Source: Enoplosus armatus
Lineage: Eukaryota > Chordata > Actinopteri > Centrarchiformes > Enoplosidae
DNA length: 64,000 nt
Direction: 5' to 3'
Assembly (NCBI RefSeq): GCF_043641665.1
Contig: NC_092181.1
Coordinates: 627,501 to 691,500 of the forward strand
The notes beneath the pieces are model-generated. The model did not search any database, had not been told where the DNA came from, and saw nothing but the letters and a program-made list of their open reading frames with translations. A program made the translations under genes and the position numbers. This document shows positions 33,801 through 46,620 of the stretch, one piece after another. Each line of letters opens with the position of its first letter. The stretch's first letter is position 1.

Positions 33801-36800
33801 TGATACACTGTAAATGTGAATTGCTGTTTTGTCAAACAAGTTTATCATTGGCTAGCACATCAACAAACATTGTTTCTAAAAATGTTAATATTGTGAATAT
33901 ATATAAAAGTGGTTGTCTAATAATAATATGTTTGTAGCACATGTAAAGGTGCATAGTTTTTTCTCTCTTCAGGCTATCAAATGTCGCCTGGCTGATGTCA
34001 CAGTTCCAGAGGGGGACTGGAGCCCAGACGCTGTTCTGTGGGTGAAGGAGGCCGTCCTGGGCTCTGAAGACTGTAAAATGAAGGTAACATACTGTAGCAT
34101 AACGTTTAACACATATCTAAATTATACAATGATTGCTGCTGCAGGACAAACATGCAATAACTATGGCAGGAAACTACATGACAATGAGTTCAGTGTACTC
34201 CAGTGGCCTCCACAGTCACCGGACTCAACCCAGTAGAGCACGGTTGGGATGTGGTGGAACAGGAGTATTAAGTGTCTCATACTATCATGTCAATATGGAG
34301 CAGAATTTCAAAGGAATGTTTCCAGCACCTTGTTGAATCCATGCCATGAAGAATTCAGGCTGTGCTGGGGGGCAAAGGGGGTCCTACCCTGTATTAGAAA
34401 GGTGTACCTAATAAAATAGCCACTGAGTGTATGTTTATTGTAAAGGCTTGACTGCTTAAAGCTGAGTGTTAGAGGAGTTGTTTTGAACTAGCTCCAAATA
34501 TTCCAAATATAAACACTGCAAATCAAGCTTACAAGTAAGGCCTAGTTAGAGACAGTGTGAAACAATCACACTGACCTCAAGGTCTTTCTGACTTTGTATA
34601 TGTGTGTCTTGGTTTTTCTCCCTTTCTTCCCTCATTTTAGATCTTGAAATTAGACCAGCACAAAGGGGACTGGTTGGTCTATATGTACCTCTTCATCGGT
34701 GCTGACAGTCAGGAGCTAGACAAGAGCGTCAACCATCAGCTGGCCCAGTCCGAGTTGTGGCAGAAACTCACAACACAGAACAACAACAACAACAACACCA
34801 TAACCAGCAGTAACAGCATTGTGGATGCAGGTAATATTGCACAAGACAAGACATCAAACACAAAGTCCGTTCTGTGTCTGGGACGGTTCCCACCAACAGC
34901 ATTTGTATACACCTGGTCAAACTTTGCTCCTTTTGTGAAAGAGTTTCTGTTTGTTCTACGATGTGAAGTCAAGGTATTCGGACAGTAAGACATTTTTAGT
35001 TTGTCTTGCATGGACCTGTGTTTTCCACATTTCTAGGTCTCAGTGCTCTAGTGGAGAAGTTGACTTTGAGCAGCCCGGTCCCAAACCCCATTGTCAAGGC
35101 CTCAACCCGACCTCTCCACAGAGCAGAGGACTCATCTTTTCCAGATAGGACCACCAAAACTGGGATGCAGCCACTTCCAATGCCTCCCCGACTGGAGCTC
35201 CCCCAGGTGTGTGGAGAAGTACAAACCTTCTCTAACGGCTCATCTTATGATTCATCATTTGTTTGTTTTGTTTGTAGATTTCTATTCAAAAAAGGGATCG
35301 GTAGATCAATTCTAAATCAGAATCAGAAATACTTAATTGATCCCCGGGGGGATATTTGACATAAGGAAGTTGTTGTATTTCATATATATTTGCATGTCTC
35401 CACTATCAAAAGTCCAAACTGGCAATTCATTCAGGCTGTAAGGTATTACAGTTGCTGCTGTATAATGTATAAGCAATATGAAGAACAATTTACTGTTTAA
35501 GGGCAAATAAGCCTTGACACAGTTCAATCTGACAGAAAATTGATCACAACCATGACAGTGTCTACTCACTTTTTGACATGTAGTTTGATGGTAGAATAAC
35601 TGTACCTGCAGAAATAGAAAAAAAAACGAAACTCAGAACTTTATCAGCCAAATAGAAACATATTCAACAAAATCTTGTGGTAATATACACTTCATTCCCC
35701 TCCTATTCTTTCAGCCTGGTCAGAATATGGATGTGTTTGTGCCAGTGGCCTGTCACCCTGGTTACTTTGTGCTGCAGCCATGGCAGGACCTGCATAAGCT
35801 GGTGGTGTTGATGGGGGAGATGATCCTCTATTATAACCAGACGGGGAAGACCGACACAGCCACACACATCCAGACAGGAGAGGTCTACGCTGCCAAAATA
35901 GACAAGAAGTAGGTGGTTAATGTGTTTGCACCTGATGCAAACCTGACAAATATCAAACCATGTTCCTTCATCATGGACAATATTTCATTATATTGTCATC
36001 TTTCTGTAAACTCATTATGATGACCATAAGAAGTTAAGAACAACAAATGATCGAAATCTCATAGTGAGCCCACAAAGGCTCCTTAGACAGTAGATTATCT
36101 CATTGGATCTTGGCGCACTGCTGTATGAATTTAAATACATGGGAAAATGTTTCTTGAAACAGTATTAATTTCCTAATACTTTAGGATCTGGAGTTGATGT
36201 TATTATTATATAGCAGTCCTGTGTTATATGAGGATTAATGAATTATCTTGATTACAGCCCTAGAACTGGTCGTCTATATCTCTGATTATGGGAGATCAGC
36301 TGTCATTTTGTTCTGCTGTGAGGATGTGATGAACAAAATGTAAAAACAAGAGGTTACTATTGTCTGATGGTTGATGACTTAACTGATTCCTGCCTCAACC
36401 TAGTTGGCACCGCGTGCAGGTGAAGGGGATTCTGGCCAACGGTTTGGTGTCCGTCTATGAGTTGGACCACGGCAAACATGAGCTGGTCCGCACTGCTCTC
36501 CTCCGGCCTCTGAAAGAGGAATTCCGACAGCTGCCCTTCCAGGCTATCACTGCACAACTGGCAGGTGAGTTAGAGCATAATTCTCTTTCAGTGGCTTTAT
36601 TGATTTATATGCATTAAAGCAATGTCATTTCATATGTGACGGGTAGTGTAATGAATTGCTATTTTAAGATTAGCTCAGTTCAGTTTCAGAATTAAGTAAT
36701 TACTTTTTAGCCCTCAGATTAAAACTTTGGTTACTCCACAATCATTATCCGCCTCACTCAAAGCGTATTGTGTCATTAAATTCTTATTGATTCGTCAGTA

Positions 36801-37246
36801 TTAAACAAGCACTCGCTGGACCCTCCTGTGTTGGTTCCATACTAATTCCAAGCTAGTTGTAATGATACATTGCTACAATGTTGACTAGGGCTGCAATGAA
36901 CGATTATTGTCATTCTCAATTAATCTGCCGGTTGTTTTCATTAATCGATGGTCCACCTTGATAACACAAGCAGCTTGGGTTATCAGTCTGATTACTGTCG
37001 CCTCCTCCCGTTCGTCCTGCAGGCATGACACAGCACCAGTGGTCAGAGGAGGCCTCCATGTTATTCAGGAACCACGTGGAGAATAGAGCGCTGGTAGCCC
37101 TGGTGGAGAGCGTGCAGGAGATTAAAGGTGAGCAGTGGGAACACAGGTTGACGGTTTACCTGGTGGACACTGTGTTGGAGGACCGGGACCTTTGGATTCA
37201 CAGCATCATGGCCGACATCGGCGGTGAGCTGTCTTCGGCTGCCTAG
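24897..37246 (+). CDS. tdrd7: Tudor domain-containing protein 7 (LOTUS + Tudor)
   Basis: Scaffold of germ granules and lens RNA granules, needed in vertebrates for chromatoid body/piRNA biology and lens mRNA control. Twenty-one coding exons give 1229 residues: 24897-25100, 25315-25459, 25745-25859, 26134-26226, 26609-26646, 27462-27502, 27851-28021, 28645-29409, 29747-29943, 30547-30739, 30994-31105, 31786-31997, 32336-32470, 33213-33296, 33436-33570, 33973-34083, 34641-34830, 35037-35206, 35715-35908, 36404-36564, 37023-37246. The start [11 protein letters not shown] directly opens LOTUS/OST-HTH domain 1. LOTUS 2 is exon 27851-28021 ([17 protein letters not shown]). LOTUS 3 ends exon 28645-29409 ([20 protein letters not shown]), after a Ser/Pro/Thr-rich linker. 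Tudor 1 spans 30640-31105 (VYYVDYGFS), Tudor 2 33230-33570 ([11 protein letters not shown]) and Tudor 3 35715-36564 ([12 protein letters not shown]). A six-Asn run lies at 34774-34797. Human TDRD7 is about 1100 residues; the extra length is mostly linker. The introns are short and one holds a Tc1-like remnant. Confidence 0.95.
34134..34431 (+). mobile_element. Tc1-like DNA transposon remnant (3' end)
   Basis: It lies within the tdrd7 intron 34084-34640. The plus-strand frame shows LQWPPQSPD followed by an immediate break, the catalytic-region signature of Tc1-type transposases (SPDLNPIEH class). The remnant ends with the typical terminal sequence around GGTGTACCTAATAAAATAGC. Frame breaks and lack of the 5' part show it is dead. 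It sits in the sense orientation and does not disturb the exons. Confidence 0.75.
35315..35357 (-). mobile_element. 3'-end fragment of a fish LINE
   Basis: AATCAGAATCAGAAATACTT followed by AATTGATCCCCGGGGGGA reads on the minus strand as a LINE 3' end (ATCAATTAAGTATTTCTGAT...). The same tail occurs at the end of the longer element at 45933-46579. It lies in the tdrd7 intron 35207-35714. Confidence 0.65.
36886..36970. repeat. Interspersed repeat fragment (TAGGGCTGCAA / ATTAATCGAT family)
   Basis: ACTAGGGCTGCAATGAACGA followed by AATTAATCTGCCGG and CATTAATCGATGG. This resembles a repeat common in fish genomes whose ATTAATCGATTA core also appears at 46670-46960. It lies in the last tdrd7 intron. 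Confidence 0.5.
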
Positions 37247-38020
37247 GATGTCTTCTCATGCATGTTGGGAAATTAACCAGCAAGCTGACTGTCACTGCAA
37301 GTCTAACTCCTAAAATGTATTTTTGAACCAACAACTGCTCTTTTCCTGGTTCTTTTCATTTTCTAAAGAAAGTGCCAGAAGTCACTTTCTATGCCCTTGG
37401 TTCATTTTAAGCATTCTGGATCTTTCTCACAATAAAGGACTTTAAAGAAGCCCTTTTAATTTGTGGGTCATAGTTAAGGGCCATGTCAACTTGAGACTGA
37501 AGATGTTTTGTTGAGGTTTATTTTTTTTATTTACAAACTGGAAACTTTTACATTTGTCTCGGAGGCCATCAAATGTTCCTTCAAGTAAAGTCACCTGTGT
37601 GTTGCATGGTTTGTTGTGTTATCTATGACTTTATTCCCCCATATAATTAGTTTTTTGTTTGCTGTGTCTTATGCATGCAATGCTGTGGCTCATTTTGCAC
37701 GTCGTTTTGTGTATATATGTTGTTACATTAATCCAACTTAAAAGACTTAACTGCATTAATCTGTGTAGTTGTTATAACCTCACTGATGAGAGCACCTTGT
37801 TTAATATTATTCTTTTGTTACTTGGCTGAAAAGAATAAGTTGTAATATTTCTAGTGTTGATTCAAAATGAAAGGCTGTTCACAAGGATTTGTTCTATTAA
37901 AACATGTAGCCAAAGGAGGGTGTACTTTGACTGAAAGCTTTTAAAAAGTTTTATTTGGCAGTGTTCTGGCAATGTGAGCTGCTTTCTCAGGATGAACTGC
38001 CAGTAAAATAAAAGAGCTTT
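37247..38020 (+). other. tdrd7: tdrd7 3' untranslated region
   Basis: Non-coding, AT-rich. PolyA signals AATAAA occur at 37431-37436 and 38007-38012, allowing a short (about 0.2 kb) and a long (about 0.8 kb) 3' end. Confidence 0.6.
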
Positions 38021-38539
38021 TAAGTGTCTTCTACAACCGATTGGTGTGTTCTGTCTGGTGGGTAAAAAAGCATCAAATGGCTGTAGCGTAGTGCTTCTGT
38101 CGAGTAGAAGTCGATTCAGTATGACCTACCAGGAGTAAATGTTTTACAACAGTGTAAATGTCCTTAAAATGAAGGTAGATCATTTTACGTTTTCCATACC
38201 GGGCACCTGGCAGAATGAGCTACCTCATTTGACAGTGCGACCTTCCTTCTTTTAAGCACTTTTTTCTTTCATTTTGATATTTCCCGCCAGGCAGGATAAC
38301 AAAGGCTATGTCACCTCAAACGCTTAATTTCACTGGTCGCTTATCTTGAGAGAGCAGCTCAAATTGTCAGAAAGACTAAATGGGAAATCCAACTGGAGTA
38401 TATCCATTCTTGAACACACAGACATCACACGTCATATTTGCTGCATAAATTAGTTTTCCAATTTGTAGAGATGGGGAACATGGTTCAGGGCAGACATGAC
38501 TGGGTGTCATACAGCTGTGGCACATTTGACCTGTGGACC

Positions 38540-39005
38540 TGCACTGTACTTAAGTATTCTCCACTACATTTCAGAGGGAAATATTGTACTTTTTATTCCA
38601 CCACATTTATTTGACAGCTGTAGCTACTGATTATTTTTCATATTAAGAATTAACATTTAAAAAAAACATGCTTCTAAAATACAATAACATTGTTGAAGAC
38701 TAAACCAGTGATTTCCAACATTTTTGGGTTGTGACCCCTTACATAAAAGTAGCTTCTACTTGTTCTTTTTTAAGACCTACTTTTTACTTTTTCAGTACTC
38801 AGAGTTGTTAGCAGTTCTATCAAAGAGACATTTCCTGTCAAGGCCTCAGATGGCTTCATTTAATAAAATAAAAATAAAAATATTAAATTTGTGTAACAGA
38901 ACTTTGTTTTTTCTTCTGTCCTCCCATTAATCATCTCACGACCCCCCAGATTTATCTTGTGACCCTTTGAGGGGGCCCAACCCATAGGCTGGGAACCAAT
39001 GGACT
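38540..39005. repeat. Interspersed repeat block between tdrd7 and tmod1
   Basis: It contains wording I recognise from common fish repeats: GTACTTAAGTATTCTCCACT, then CATTTATTTGACAGCTGTAG, then CCAGTGATTTCCAACATTTT and GGTTGTGACCCCTTA. No coding exon is present. The family name is not assigned. Confidence 0.5.
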
Positions 39006-39147
39006 AAACTACCTAACTTTACAGGAGTAACAACAGCAAAATGCTGTGTACACATTGATGCGTCAGTATTAACAACCTAATAAAGAAATTTGTCATAATC
39101 AGTCATTTTTCTGCCGAAGGAGTACATTAACGTTTTGGGCCTACTTT

Positions 39148-39672
39148 AAAGGAATAATTTGATGTTTTGGGAAATATGCTATGATATAAAACTATATATA
39201 ACTTATATATACTTTTCTGTAACGTAATGGCGTCTATGTGCATGTAAAGAATGAATACGCCTGTTGCAGCAAAAAAATCGCACCCTCATCTTTCCTTAAA
39301 TGTAAGGCCGCAATTAGCAGCCGGTTAGCTTCGCTTAGCACAAAGACTGGAAACGGGGAAACAGCTAGCCTGCCTCTGGCCAACAGTAAGAAAACACAGC
39401 TAAAGCTTACATATTATGTTTTTTCTAATGTATATGTGTTCAGAAACTGTTAAGTGTGAATAGTTTGCCTTTTAGTGGAGGTTATGGACTATTTCTTGGC
39501 TGGAGTGTCCCATGGTTGCCTGGCAACTGATGTTAGCCAGGCTAGCTCTCCGTTTCAGCCTTTGTGCTAAGCTAAGCTGGCTGTAACTTCATATCTAATG
39601 GACAGATATGAGAGTGTGGATCTTCTGATCTAATGGGGTGCTAATAAGGATATTTCCCAAACATTTTTAAAT
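39148..39672. mobile_element. Fold-back (MITE-like) repeat, copy A
   Basis: The ends are inverted repeats: GATGTTTTGGGAAATATGC near 39158 against GGATATTTCCCAAACA near 39648. Inner arms also pair: CAGCCGGTTAGC...AGCACAAAGACTGG at about 39320-39352 with CCTTTGTGCTAAGCTAAGCTGG at about 39559. No transposase frame is present, so it is a non-autonomous element. A second partial copy is at 43906-44130. Confidence 0.65.
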
Positions 39673-39891
39673 TTACATTATCTGAGTACCTTCCACTGTA
39701 TTTAACACCGTGTGTCACGACACGAACTATAACAAGCAACCTCGAGTGGGTCTAACGTACACTTGGGTGTAGGCTTGTACGCATTAACGTTGTTATTTAT
39801 TGGGCTAAATGATGGAGAGTCAGTGTGTCCGATAATGGATATAGTTTCAGTTCATGACATCACTGGAGTGACAGGGCAGCCGTGTTGGGGG

Positions 39892-40230
39892 GGAGGAGGA
39901 GGAGGAGGAGGAGGATCTCTCTCCAAAAGTTTACTTTGCCCTTTGCGGGAGATGAGACTCTGCAAACCCGCCGCGAGTCGACCAGGGACGGGGGAGGAAA
40001 CTTTGTGAGCACGCTGAAATCTGCTGAATTCAGGATTATCTGCGGGTCATGGACGGTTTCGTCTAGTGGAGTTTGTCTGCGGATTCCCGGGTTGTGCGCC
40101 TGCAGCAGAGCGGACCGCGCAGTGCGACTCCAGGCGGCTCTGAAGGAAACCATATCTGGTCAAAGTATTCGTTGCTGTCACCCAGCGGGACCGTCCGGCT
40201 ATAAATAGCGCTGGAGGAGGTACGGAAATA
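39892..40230 (+). promoter_or_regulatory. tmod1: CpG-rich probable tmod1 promoter / first exon
   Basis: A CpG island-like patch (about 20 CpG in 39940-40215) follows a GGA repeat (39892-39914) and a GC-rich segment. TATAAATA lies at 40200-40207, and a donor-like GGAG|gtacgg follows at 40219/40220. It is the only strong CpG cluster between tdrd7 and the tmod1 start codon 5 kb downstream. I infer it is the promoter and/or non-coding first exon of tmod1. Which of the island or the TATA word sets the start site cannot be decided. Confidence 0.5.
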
Positions 40231-43200
40231 AATGCAAAAAGTATACTGCAGGCTGTAAAACAGTCAAATTAGTGAAGATCACATATCAAGGTTTTAATAT
40301 TGTAGCCTACAACACATTTTACTGGGAGAAAATAGGTTTCCATGAGGTCATTCAGACTAAAAGAGGCTTTTCTAGGAAAACTGAGGAATATTTTTTTATT
40401 TCACTGTTACACTTTTCCTTCATGTTGGACAATGTTTTACTGGCTGTTGTAGGCTTCCCTCTTAAAGTAATGGCACGCTGCTAGTCCTAACACAAGTCCT
40501 GCACACAGACAGGGACTCTAATACTCTAATAATCAAATACAGCAGCTATTGTGGGGGTGGGGGTGGGGGGAACTTGATTCAAAACATTTTTTACACTTTC
40601 TATTGGTAAGTTGGTGGTCTATGATATGATACAAATTTGTATCATAATCAAATCAATAAATAATGCATAATCAGGACAAGTGCTGTGAGATCACATCCAG
40701 GTTGTCAGTTCCTCTGTGACCTACATACATCACTGTGGAGTAAATGGGGCCTTGTAACCTTTACTACTTGGTAAGTTATGGTTTTCCTCTTGGTTTTGTT
40801 TAGCATAGCTGTGCATACTCTGAGGTAAACCTGAGACAACACAGCACCTTTGGTCATCTCTCTACAGCAGCTGCTCATCCCTCTTTGTCATCAACTTATT
40901 GTTGCTCAGTGTTTCACCATCTGAAACCTGCATACATGCATTCATAAGTCTGTTCTTCATCTCTTGTATTAGAAATGTGTCTTATCAGCAGCTACCTTGA
41001 GATAGCAACTTTGATTAGTGAAGTGGCACATATGTGGTAACACATATGACTTGTTGACCTCTGCAGAATGCACAAATGGCCTGACCTCAGGTCCAAGGCA
41101 GCAGGCGAGCTGCTAGGCCCCTTATTATACAGATCATGATAGACGACTCCATACGGGTCCCCAAAGTGGAGGCTAACAACACAGCAGCCGTCACTGATGG
41201 GTTGAGTTTCCTCCGCACTACAAGTTGTTAGAATGAGAGGATGTCTAAAAAATGACTGGTTGATCATCTCGACTGTTATCTCAACTCCACGTATAACTGT
41301 AGAATAAATGGTAACTTTATATGTAAATGAAACATAACGTAGAGTGCGAATCTATTTTGGTAAGCATATATGCGGTGTATCAGTGCTCAACTCAAAGCCA
41401 CTACATAAGTGGACACCCTTGTTACTGTCACAGGAGAAAACAAACACATACACACACACACACACACACACTGTCCTGTAGCTTATCTCCCCCACATGCA
41501 CTACATGCACAGTTGCCTCTCAGCTGTTTTATACGGAGCCATTTCAGAGACCTGTGCAATTCTAACAACTGAAATCTTGCAAAATAGTTTAGACAAACAC
41601 CATACAAATGCCACAGTAAAGCTTTAATTCCTATACAACAGAAGAAAAATTGCATAAAGAGTGATGGAGTCTGTAAATACACTTATCCTTATAGGAATAT
41701 TGTGGTTATTTTGTTACCAGGAGATATAAAATCTTATTTGAGCCATTGTTCACCTACAGATCCACCATCAAACCTGCAGTCAGCATCTGGGTAGAATTCT
41801 TAAATTTACCAGATTAGGACATTTAAGATATTTTTGAGTTAAATCTGAACAACTTTGAGGGATCTGGAGTTTGTAGCATTGATTATGTTCTTATTCATAT
41901 CTGAGTCTATAAGCTACTTGTTAAAGTACAATTGTGTGGAGGGTAGTGTCAGGCCACCAAGTTCAAGCTCCTACGTATGGTAACTGGGTTTGACATAGAT
42001 TAGAGGTGACAGCAATATATCTTGGACTTACCAAACTGAAGAAATTGTAAGTGAAATGTTCACACGCCACTTACTGTACATGTCATGACAGTGTGAGCTG
42101 TTCGAAGACATTAAGCAGGAACTCGTCTGCTGCAGCATCTAAAAGTCCACCGCCGTGCTCTCGCTGCATTTTACGTGCTGATTTATTGGTTGTAAGAGTT
42201 TTTTGGCCACTCCTGAGAGCATGTGTGAGTTTTGCAGAGATTTATGTGGCTGAAAAACTCACAGCCTCAACCAGGGTTTATGTTTAAAATCTAACTGTAA
42301 GATTTACAAAGACATTGCTGTTGAAGCAGGCCATTATAGCACTTTGTTCCACAGCAGTAGCTGATTGTGTAATTCAGGCGTAAAACAGATATTTCAATTG
42401 TGATATCTTATTTTGAATTTTACTGTGAGAAAGGCTGGGCTCATGCCATGCATGTAACATCAGTGTGAAGGTTTTACACACATCTGACTTGATTAATGAT
42501 CCTGTATCAGTGCTGCTATTCTGAGAGACTTGAGGACTGGACAGGCCTGGTTTAGAGGGCAAGGGTCAAGTCAAGTGTTTATGACTTTGCAGGGAACATT
42601 CTGGCTCAGGTCATCTTCACTCGTCTTTCCTCTCTGCCCTGTGAATGTCCTCCAATGAAGCAGAAGCTTGTAGAAACGTTATAAATACAGGCGCGGGTCT
42701 GTTTGATATCATCCGAGCTGGTCGGGCCTCTTCCAGCAGACGTGCTGCGTTATTTGTTCAGCCCAGTTCTTCATCTTTGGTTTTGGAAACTTGTCTTGTC
42801 ATGGAGCTTAGAGAAAGCAGAACAAAAGAATGGCAGGCTTGACTCCACCTTTTAGGAGGCCAGCCAAAACACACTTGCTGACATACTTAAGATCAAAAAG
42901 AAATGTTTGCACTCTCATTTCTTCTTCTTGAATGCAGCATTTTCTGCACTTCGGTTGAGTTTTGAAGCTACGTTTCAACCCTTTCTGCCTAATTTGAGAA
43001 CATCCTCATCCTTTGATGCAGGCTCAGTAAAGTTATTATTAGTGTTGTCATGTGGACGTCTATCAGCAGCAGCTCGCAACACATTTCAAACCTTGACCTG
43101 TAGTTTTAAGGAGCCAGGGCTTAGAGACGCCGAGCGTTTGGTGCTGTGACCCGCAAATGTTCCGCTGCAGCTCGTCCATCATCAGTCATCTGGTCCCACA

Positions 43201-44471
43201 GCCAAGACTCTGTCTTCAAATGCAGAGAGTTGGAAACAATCTGTCCACACTTCTGGCGGAGAAGGAAAGCACGAGAAAAAACACATTTCCGGACAAGATA
43301 TTTGGTTTATCCTGGGTTGACTTTTATACTTTTCTGCAGAGTGCCCTGAGACAGAAAGCAGAGCAGCACTTCTGACAGTGATTCATGGCAGACGGGTCAG
43401 CAGCAGGATATAATTCTGGGGGGAAATAGAGCGCTAGTTTGGACAGGCAAAATGACAAGTAGACAGGTGAAAACATGTAGTGCTACCTAAAGTCTTGTCT
43501 GCTGCTTATATGATTTAGCTACTGCAGCAACCACACTTTAGCAGCCTGTAGTTGAATGTTTTTTGTTTTCTGTTTCAGGTAGGCCTATCTATCTGTTGTT
43601 GAAAACAGCTGATTTGTATAACATCAGCAGATGACTTGGGATGTTTTAAGCCTATTTTTTTCTTCCTCTTTTTTATTAACTAACAACAACAATTAACTAA
43701 CCAACCAATCACACAGTCAGAAAAGCCTCGATTAGGTTTTCCACCGTCTCTCTCCTGATATCCCTATTAATGAGGCAAACACCAGCAAACCAACAAAACT
43801 CTTTTCATCACAATCAGTAAAAGTAAATGTTGTTGTGGCATGTAAACCAGTGTTTATCCCTTCAAGCTAAGGCCACATGTCTCGTCTCCAACAAAGAATT
43901 ATTGCTTGACATTTGGGAATACGTTCATTTAGATGAGAAGATCAACACCACTCTCATATTGCTGTTAATGACGCTACAACTAGCAGCCAGTTAGATTAGC
44001 TTAGCTTAGCACAAAGACTGGAAACAGCTAAGCCTGGCTCTGTCTAAGTGTAACAAAATCCACCAACCAGCACCTCTAAACTTACTCACTGATTTACATG
44101 TTACATCACGTTTGTAACGTACAAATTGATCTTCAGTGCATCTGCAGTGAAAACAGCATCAGCTGGTCTGTAAAGGTTACGTTCTTACACCAGTATTTCA
44201 GATATGGTAGTTCAATGGGGAACTACTAAACAGTTTTTACGACAAAAACATAAGATATGAAAAACACAGTTTAAAACAACACTTTCTTTGCCAGCCTTCC
44301 TCTGAAAACCTGTCAGTTTAGGAAGAAATGGAGACGGGAAAATGAGCAGAAAAAGGAAGCAGTGGAATATGGTGGTTCATTTCTTTCTCCATAGATGATT
44401 TAGTGTGTCTATTGCTTTCTCATTTTGAGAGCTATTCATCTCTTCTCACTCTGTGCTTCATTTTCCTCCAG
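40231..44471. other. tmod1 5' intronic / upstream sequence
   Basis: No coding exon seen. It holds a short CA repeat (41443-41471), a second TATAAATA word at 42680-42687 next to GCGCGGG (a weak alternative promoter candidate), and repeat copy B at 43906-44130. Confidence 0.5.
43906..44130. mobile_element. Fold-back repeat, partial copy B
   Basis: It begins with TTGACATTTGGGAATACG and contains TTAGCTTAGCACAAAGACTG and GCCTGGCTCTGTC, matching the left half of the element at 39148-39672. The right half is missing. Confidence 0.6.
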
Positions 44472-44547
44472 GCCTCTCTCTTTCCCAGGAGCACTACGGG
44501 CACTTGGCTGCCTTTGCTGTTTTACCCCTGAGCTGGGGGTCACTGAG
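44472..44547 (+). other. tmod1: Candidate non-coding 5' UTR exon of tmod1
   Basis: A 76-base segment without ATG lies between a strong acceptor (long pyrimidine tract ending TTTTCCTCCAG) and a donor (CTGAG|gtgggt). It precedes the first coding exon by 0.6 kb. This is splice-signal evidence only. Confidence 0.35.
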
Positions 44548-45174
44548 GTGGGTACATGACATTGACATTGACCATCAAAGTCAGCTTTGCTTTGCTCTGG
44601 GTTTTCACACACAATGTTATTTCAACAATAATTTTATTAGTGCTTTTTCCATCTACAGATACATATTTCTTTCTCAAACCGCAGGGTCTTACAGGCTCCT
44701 GATCTCCTGCATTTAGTCTTTTTCTCGTTTGGAGGGGGTTATTGAGGTGAGGGAACCATTTGAATACCTCTCAGATCCCTTTATGTATTTATACAGTATA
44801 CATTTACCTTACAGCACTGAATCACACATCTCAGACACATCTCAGAAATCTAAAACAAAGAGAATACAAGACAAGAGACAACGATGATTGAAGTAAATGT
44901 TTGGTTTAATTGCTAATTATATCACCTCGAGCAATTTTGAAGATATTGAAAGATGCTGTGAAAGCCAGAAATCATAAGAAAGTTGGCCAAAGTATATGGT
45001 TTCTATCTAAATGTTAAGGGTAAAATCCTTCCAATCCAGTCAATATTGCAGATATTTAATGTCATGTTAGCCATCCTCAAACATCCATGTTTTCATTTTT
45101 ATCACCTCATTTTGTATGTTTTTTTAACTGTTGTCATGTTGACATTATCCATGTTTCCAGGTGTGCTGTCCATC

Positions 45175-46578
45175 ATGTCGGTGATGAGGAAGGAGATGGA
45201 GAAGTACAGGGACATAGACGAGGACGAGCTGCTGAAGAAACTGTCAGAGGAAGAGCTGCAGCGATTAGAGGATGAGTTAGAGGAGCTGGATCCTGATGTA
45301 AGTTTATAATATAAATTCCATATGGAGAAGTTTCTATGTCACTACGTTGGTGTCAGTGGAGAGTTATGTGGTCATACGGGCTTAATGAAACCGCCCGATG
45401 TAATATACTGCAGTATACTGTACATTGCTATTACTACGAGTCCTTGTGTTTTCATCTGAGTTGCTCATGAGTAAATGGCTGTAATGTAAATAATGGTTTC
45501 CACAGTATTAGTACAGTGGCAGCTGATGGACTGTGCTTTGAATGCTGTGTAGACAAAGTATACTAACAGGCAGTTAGTGTTACTCCACAATGTGACCATT
45601 AGCGTTGATATTCTCTGACTGACTGTAATCAAACTAAAGAGGATGTGTGAAATTTGTATGACGACCCGCAATCTTTGGTTTACACAAAATAGTTTTTACA
45701 GCATGTGTATATGATCTATGATAAAAAATAGGTAAGAGAAAATAAAACTGTCAATTCAATAATGGGTTAACTTGACCTGATATCAATGGGTAGAAAACAA
45801 CCCAAGACAAGGAGTTGTTTTGATCTAGTAACCCAACAATAATAAAAAAAAGTAGCACTAACTAACACTGGGTCAAAGCTACTGGGTCAAATGCGTTGTT
45901 GCTATATTGACCCACACAGGATCAATTTTAAACAGAATCAGAATCAGAATCAGAATTACTTTATTGATCCCCGGGGGGAAGTTGTACAGTACTGGTGCTC
46001 CCATTCAAGAGTAGAAAGTAGCAAAAATTTAGAACTAAAAGTATGTACAAAATATAAAAATAAAAAATAGAAAATAAAAAATATACACATTTACAATATT
46101 TAAGTGAAAAATAAAAGTACAAAAATATATGCAATAACAATGTATATGTATGTATATATATGTATTGCACTGGTGAATTATTGTACAGATTACTGTAATT
46201 TTAAGTCAGTAACAGTCAGTAGTGCACAGTTCAAGTATAAATATAAATGTAAATAATGAGGTAGTAGTTGTTGACCGAGGGGAGATTAGTCCAGAATCTT
46301 TCTGTTCTGTTTCGTAGTGTCAGTGACACTCAGAGGGAGGAGTTGAACAGTCTGATGGCCACAGGCAGGAATGATTTCCTGTGGCATACATTTGGGAGGA
46401 GTGAGTCTCCCACTGAAGGTGCTCTTGTGTCCGACCAGTACGTCATGGAGAGGATGTGAGACATTGTCCAAGATGCCCCGCAGCTTGGACAGCATCCTCC
46501 TTTCTGACACCACCGTCAGAGAGTCCAGCTCCACCCCCACAATGTCACTGGCCTTGCGGATCAGTTTATTGAGTCTGT

Positions 46579-46620
<42 letters not shown>

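Noticed and set aside
41443..41471. Regular repeats considered as a CRISPR-like or satellite array.
   Set aside because: A simple CA dinucleotide tract in a vertebrate genome; there are no spacers or direct-repeat units anywhere in the window.
42680..42687. TATAAATA beside GCGCGGG as the main tmod1 promoter.
   Set aside because: There is no CpG cluster or good donor downstream; kept only as a weak alternative.
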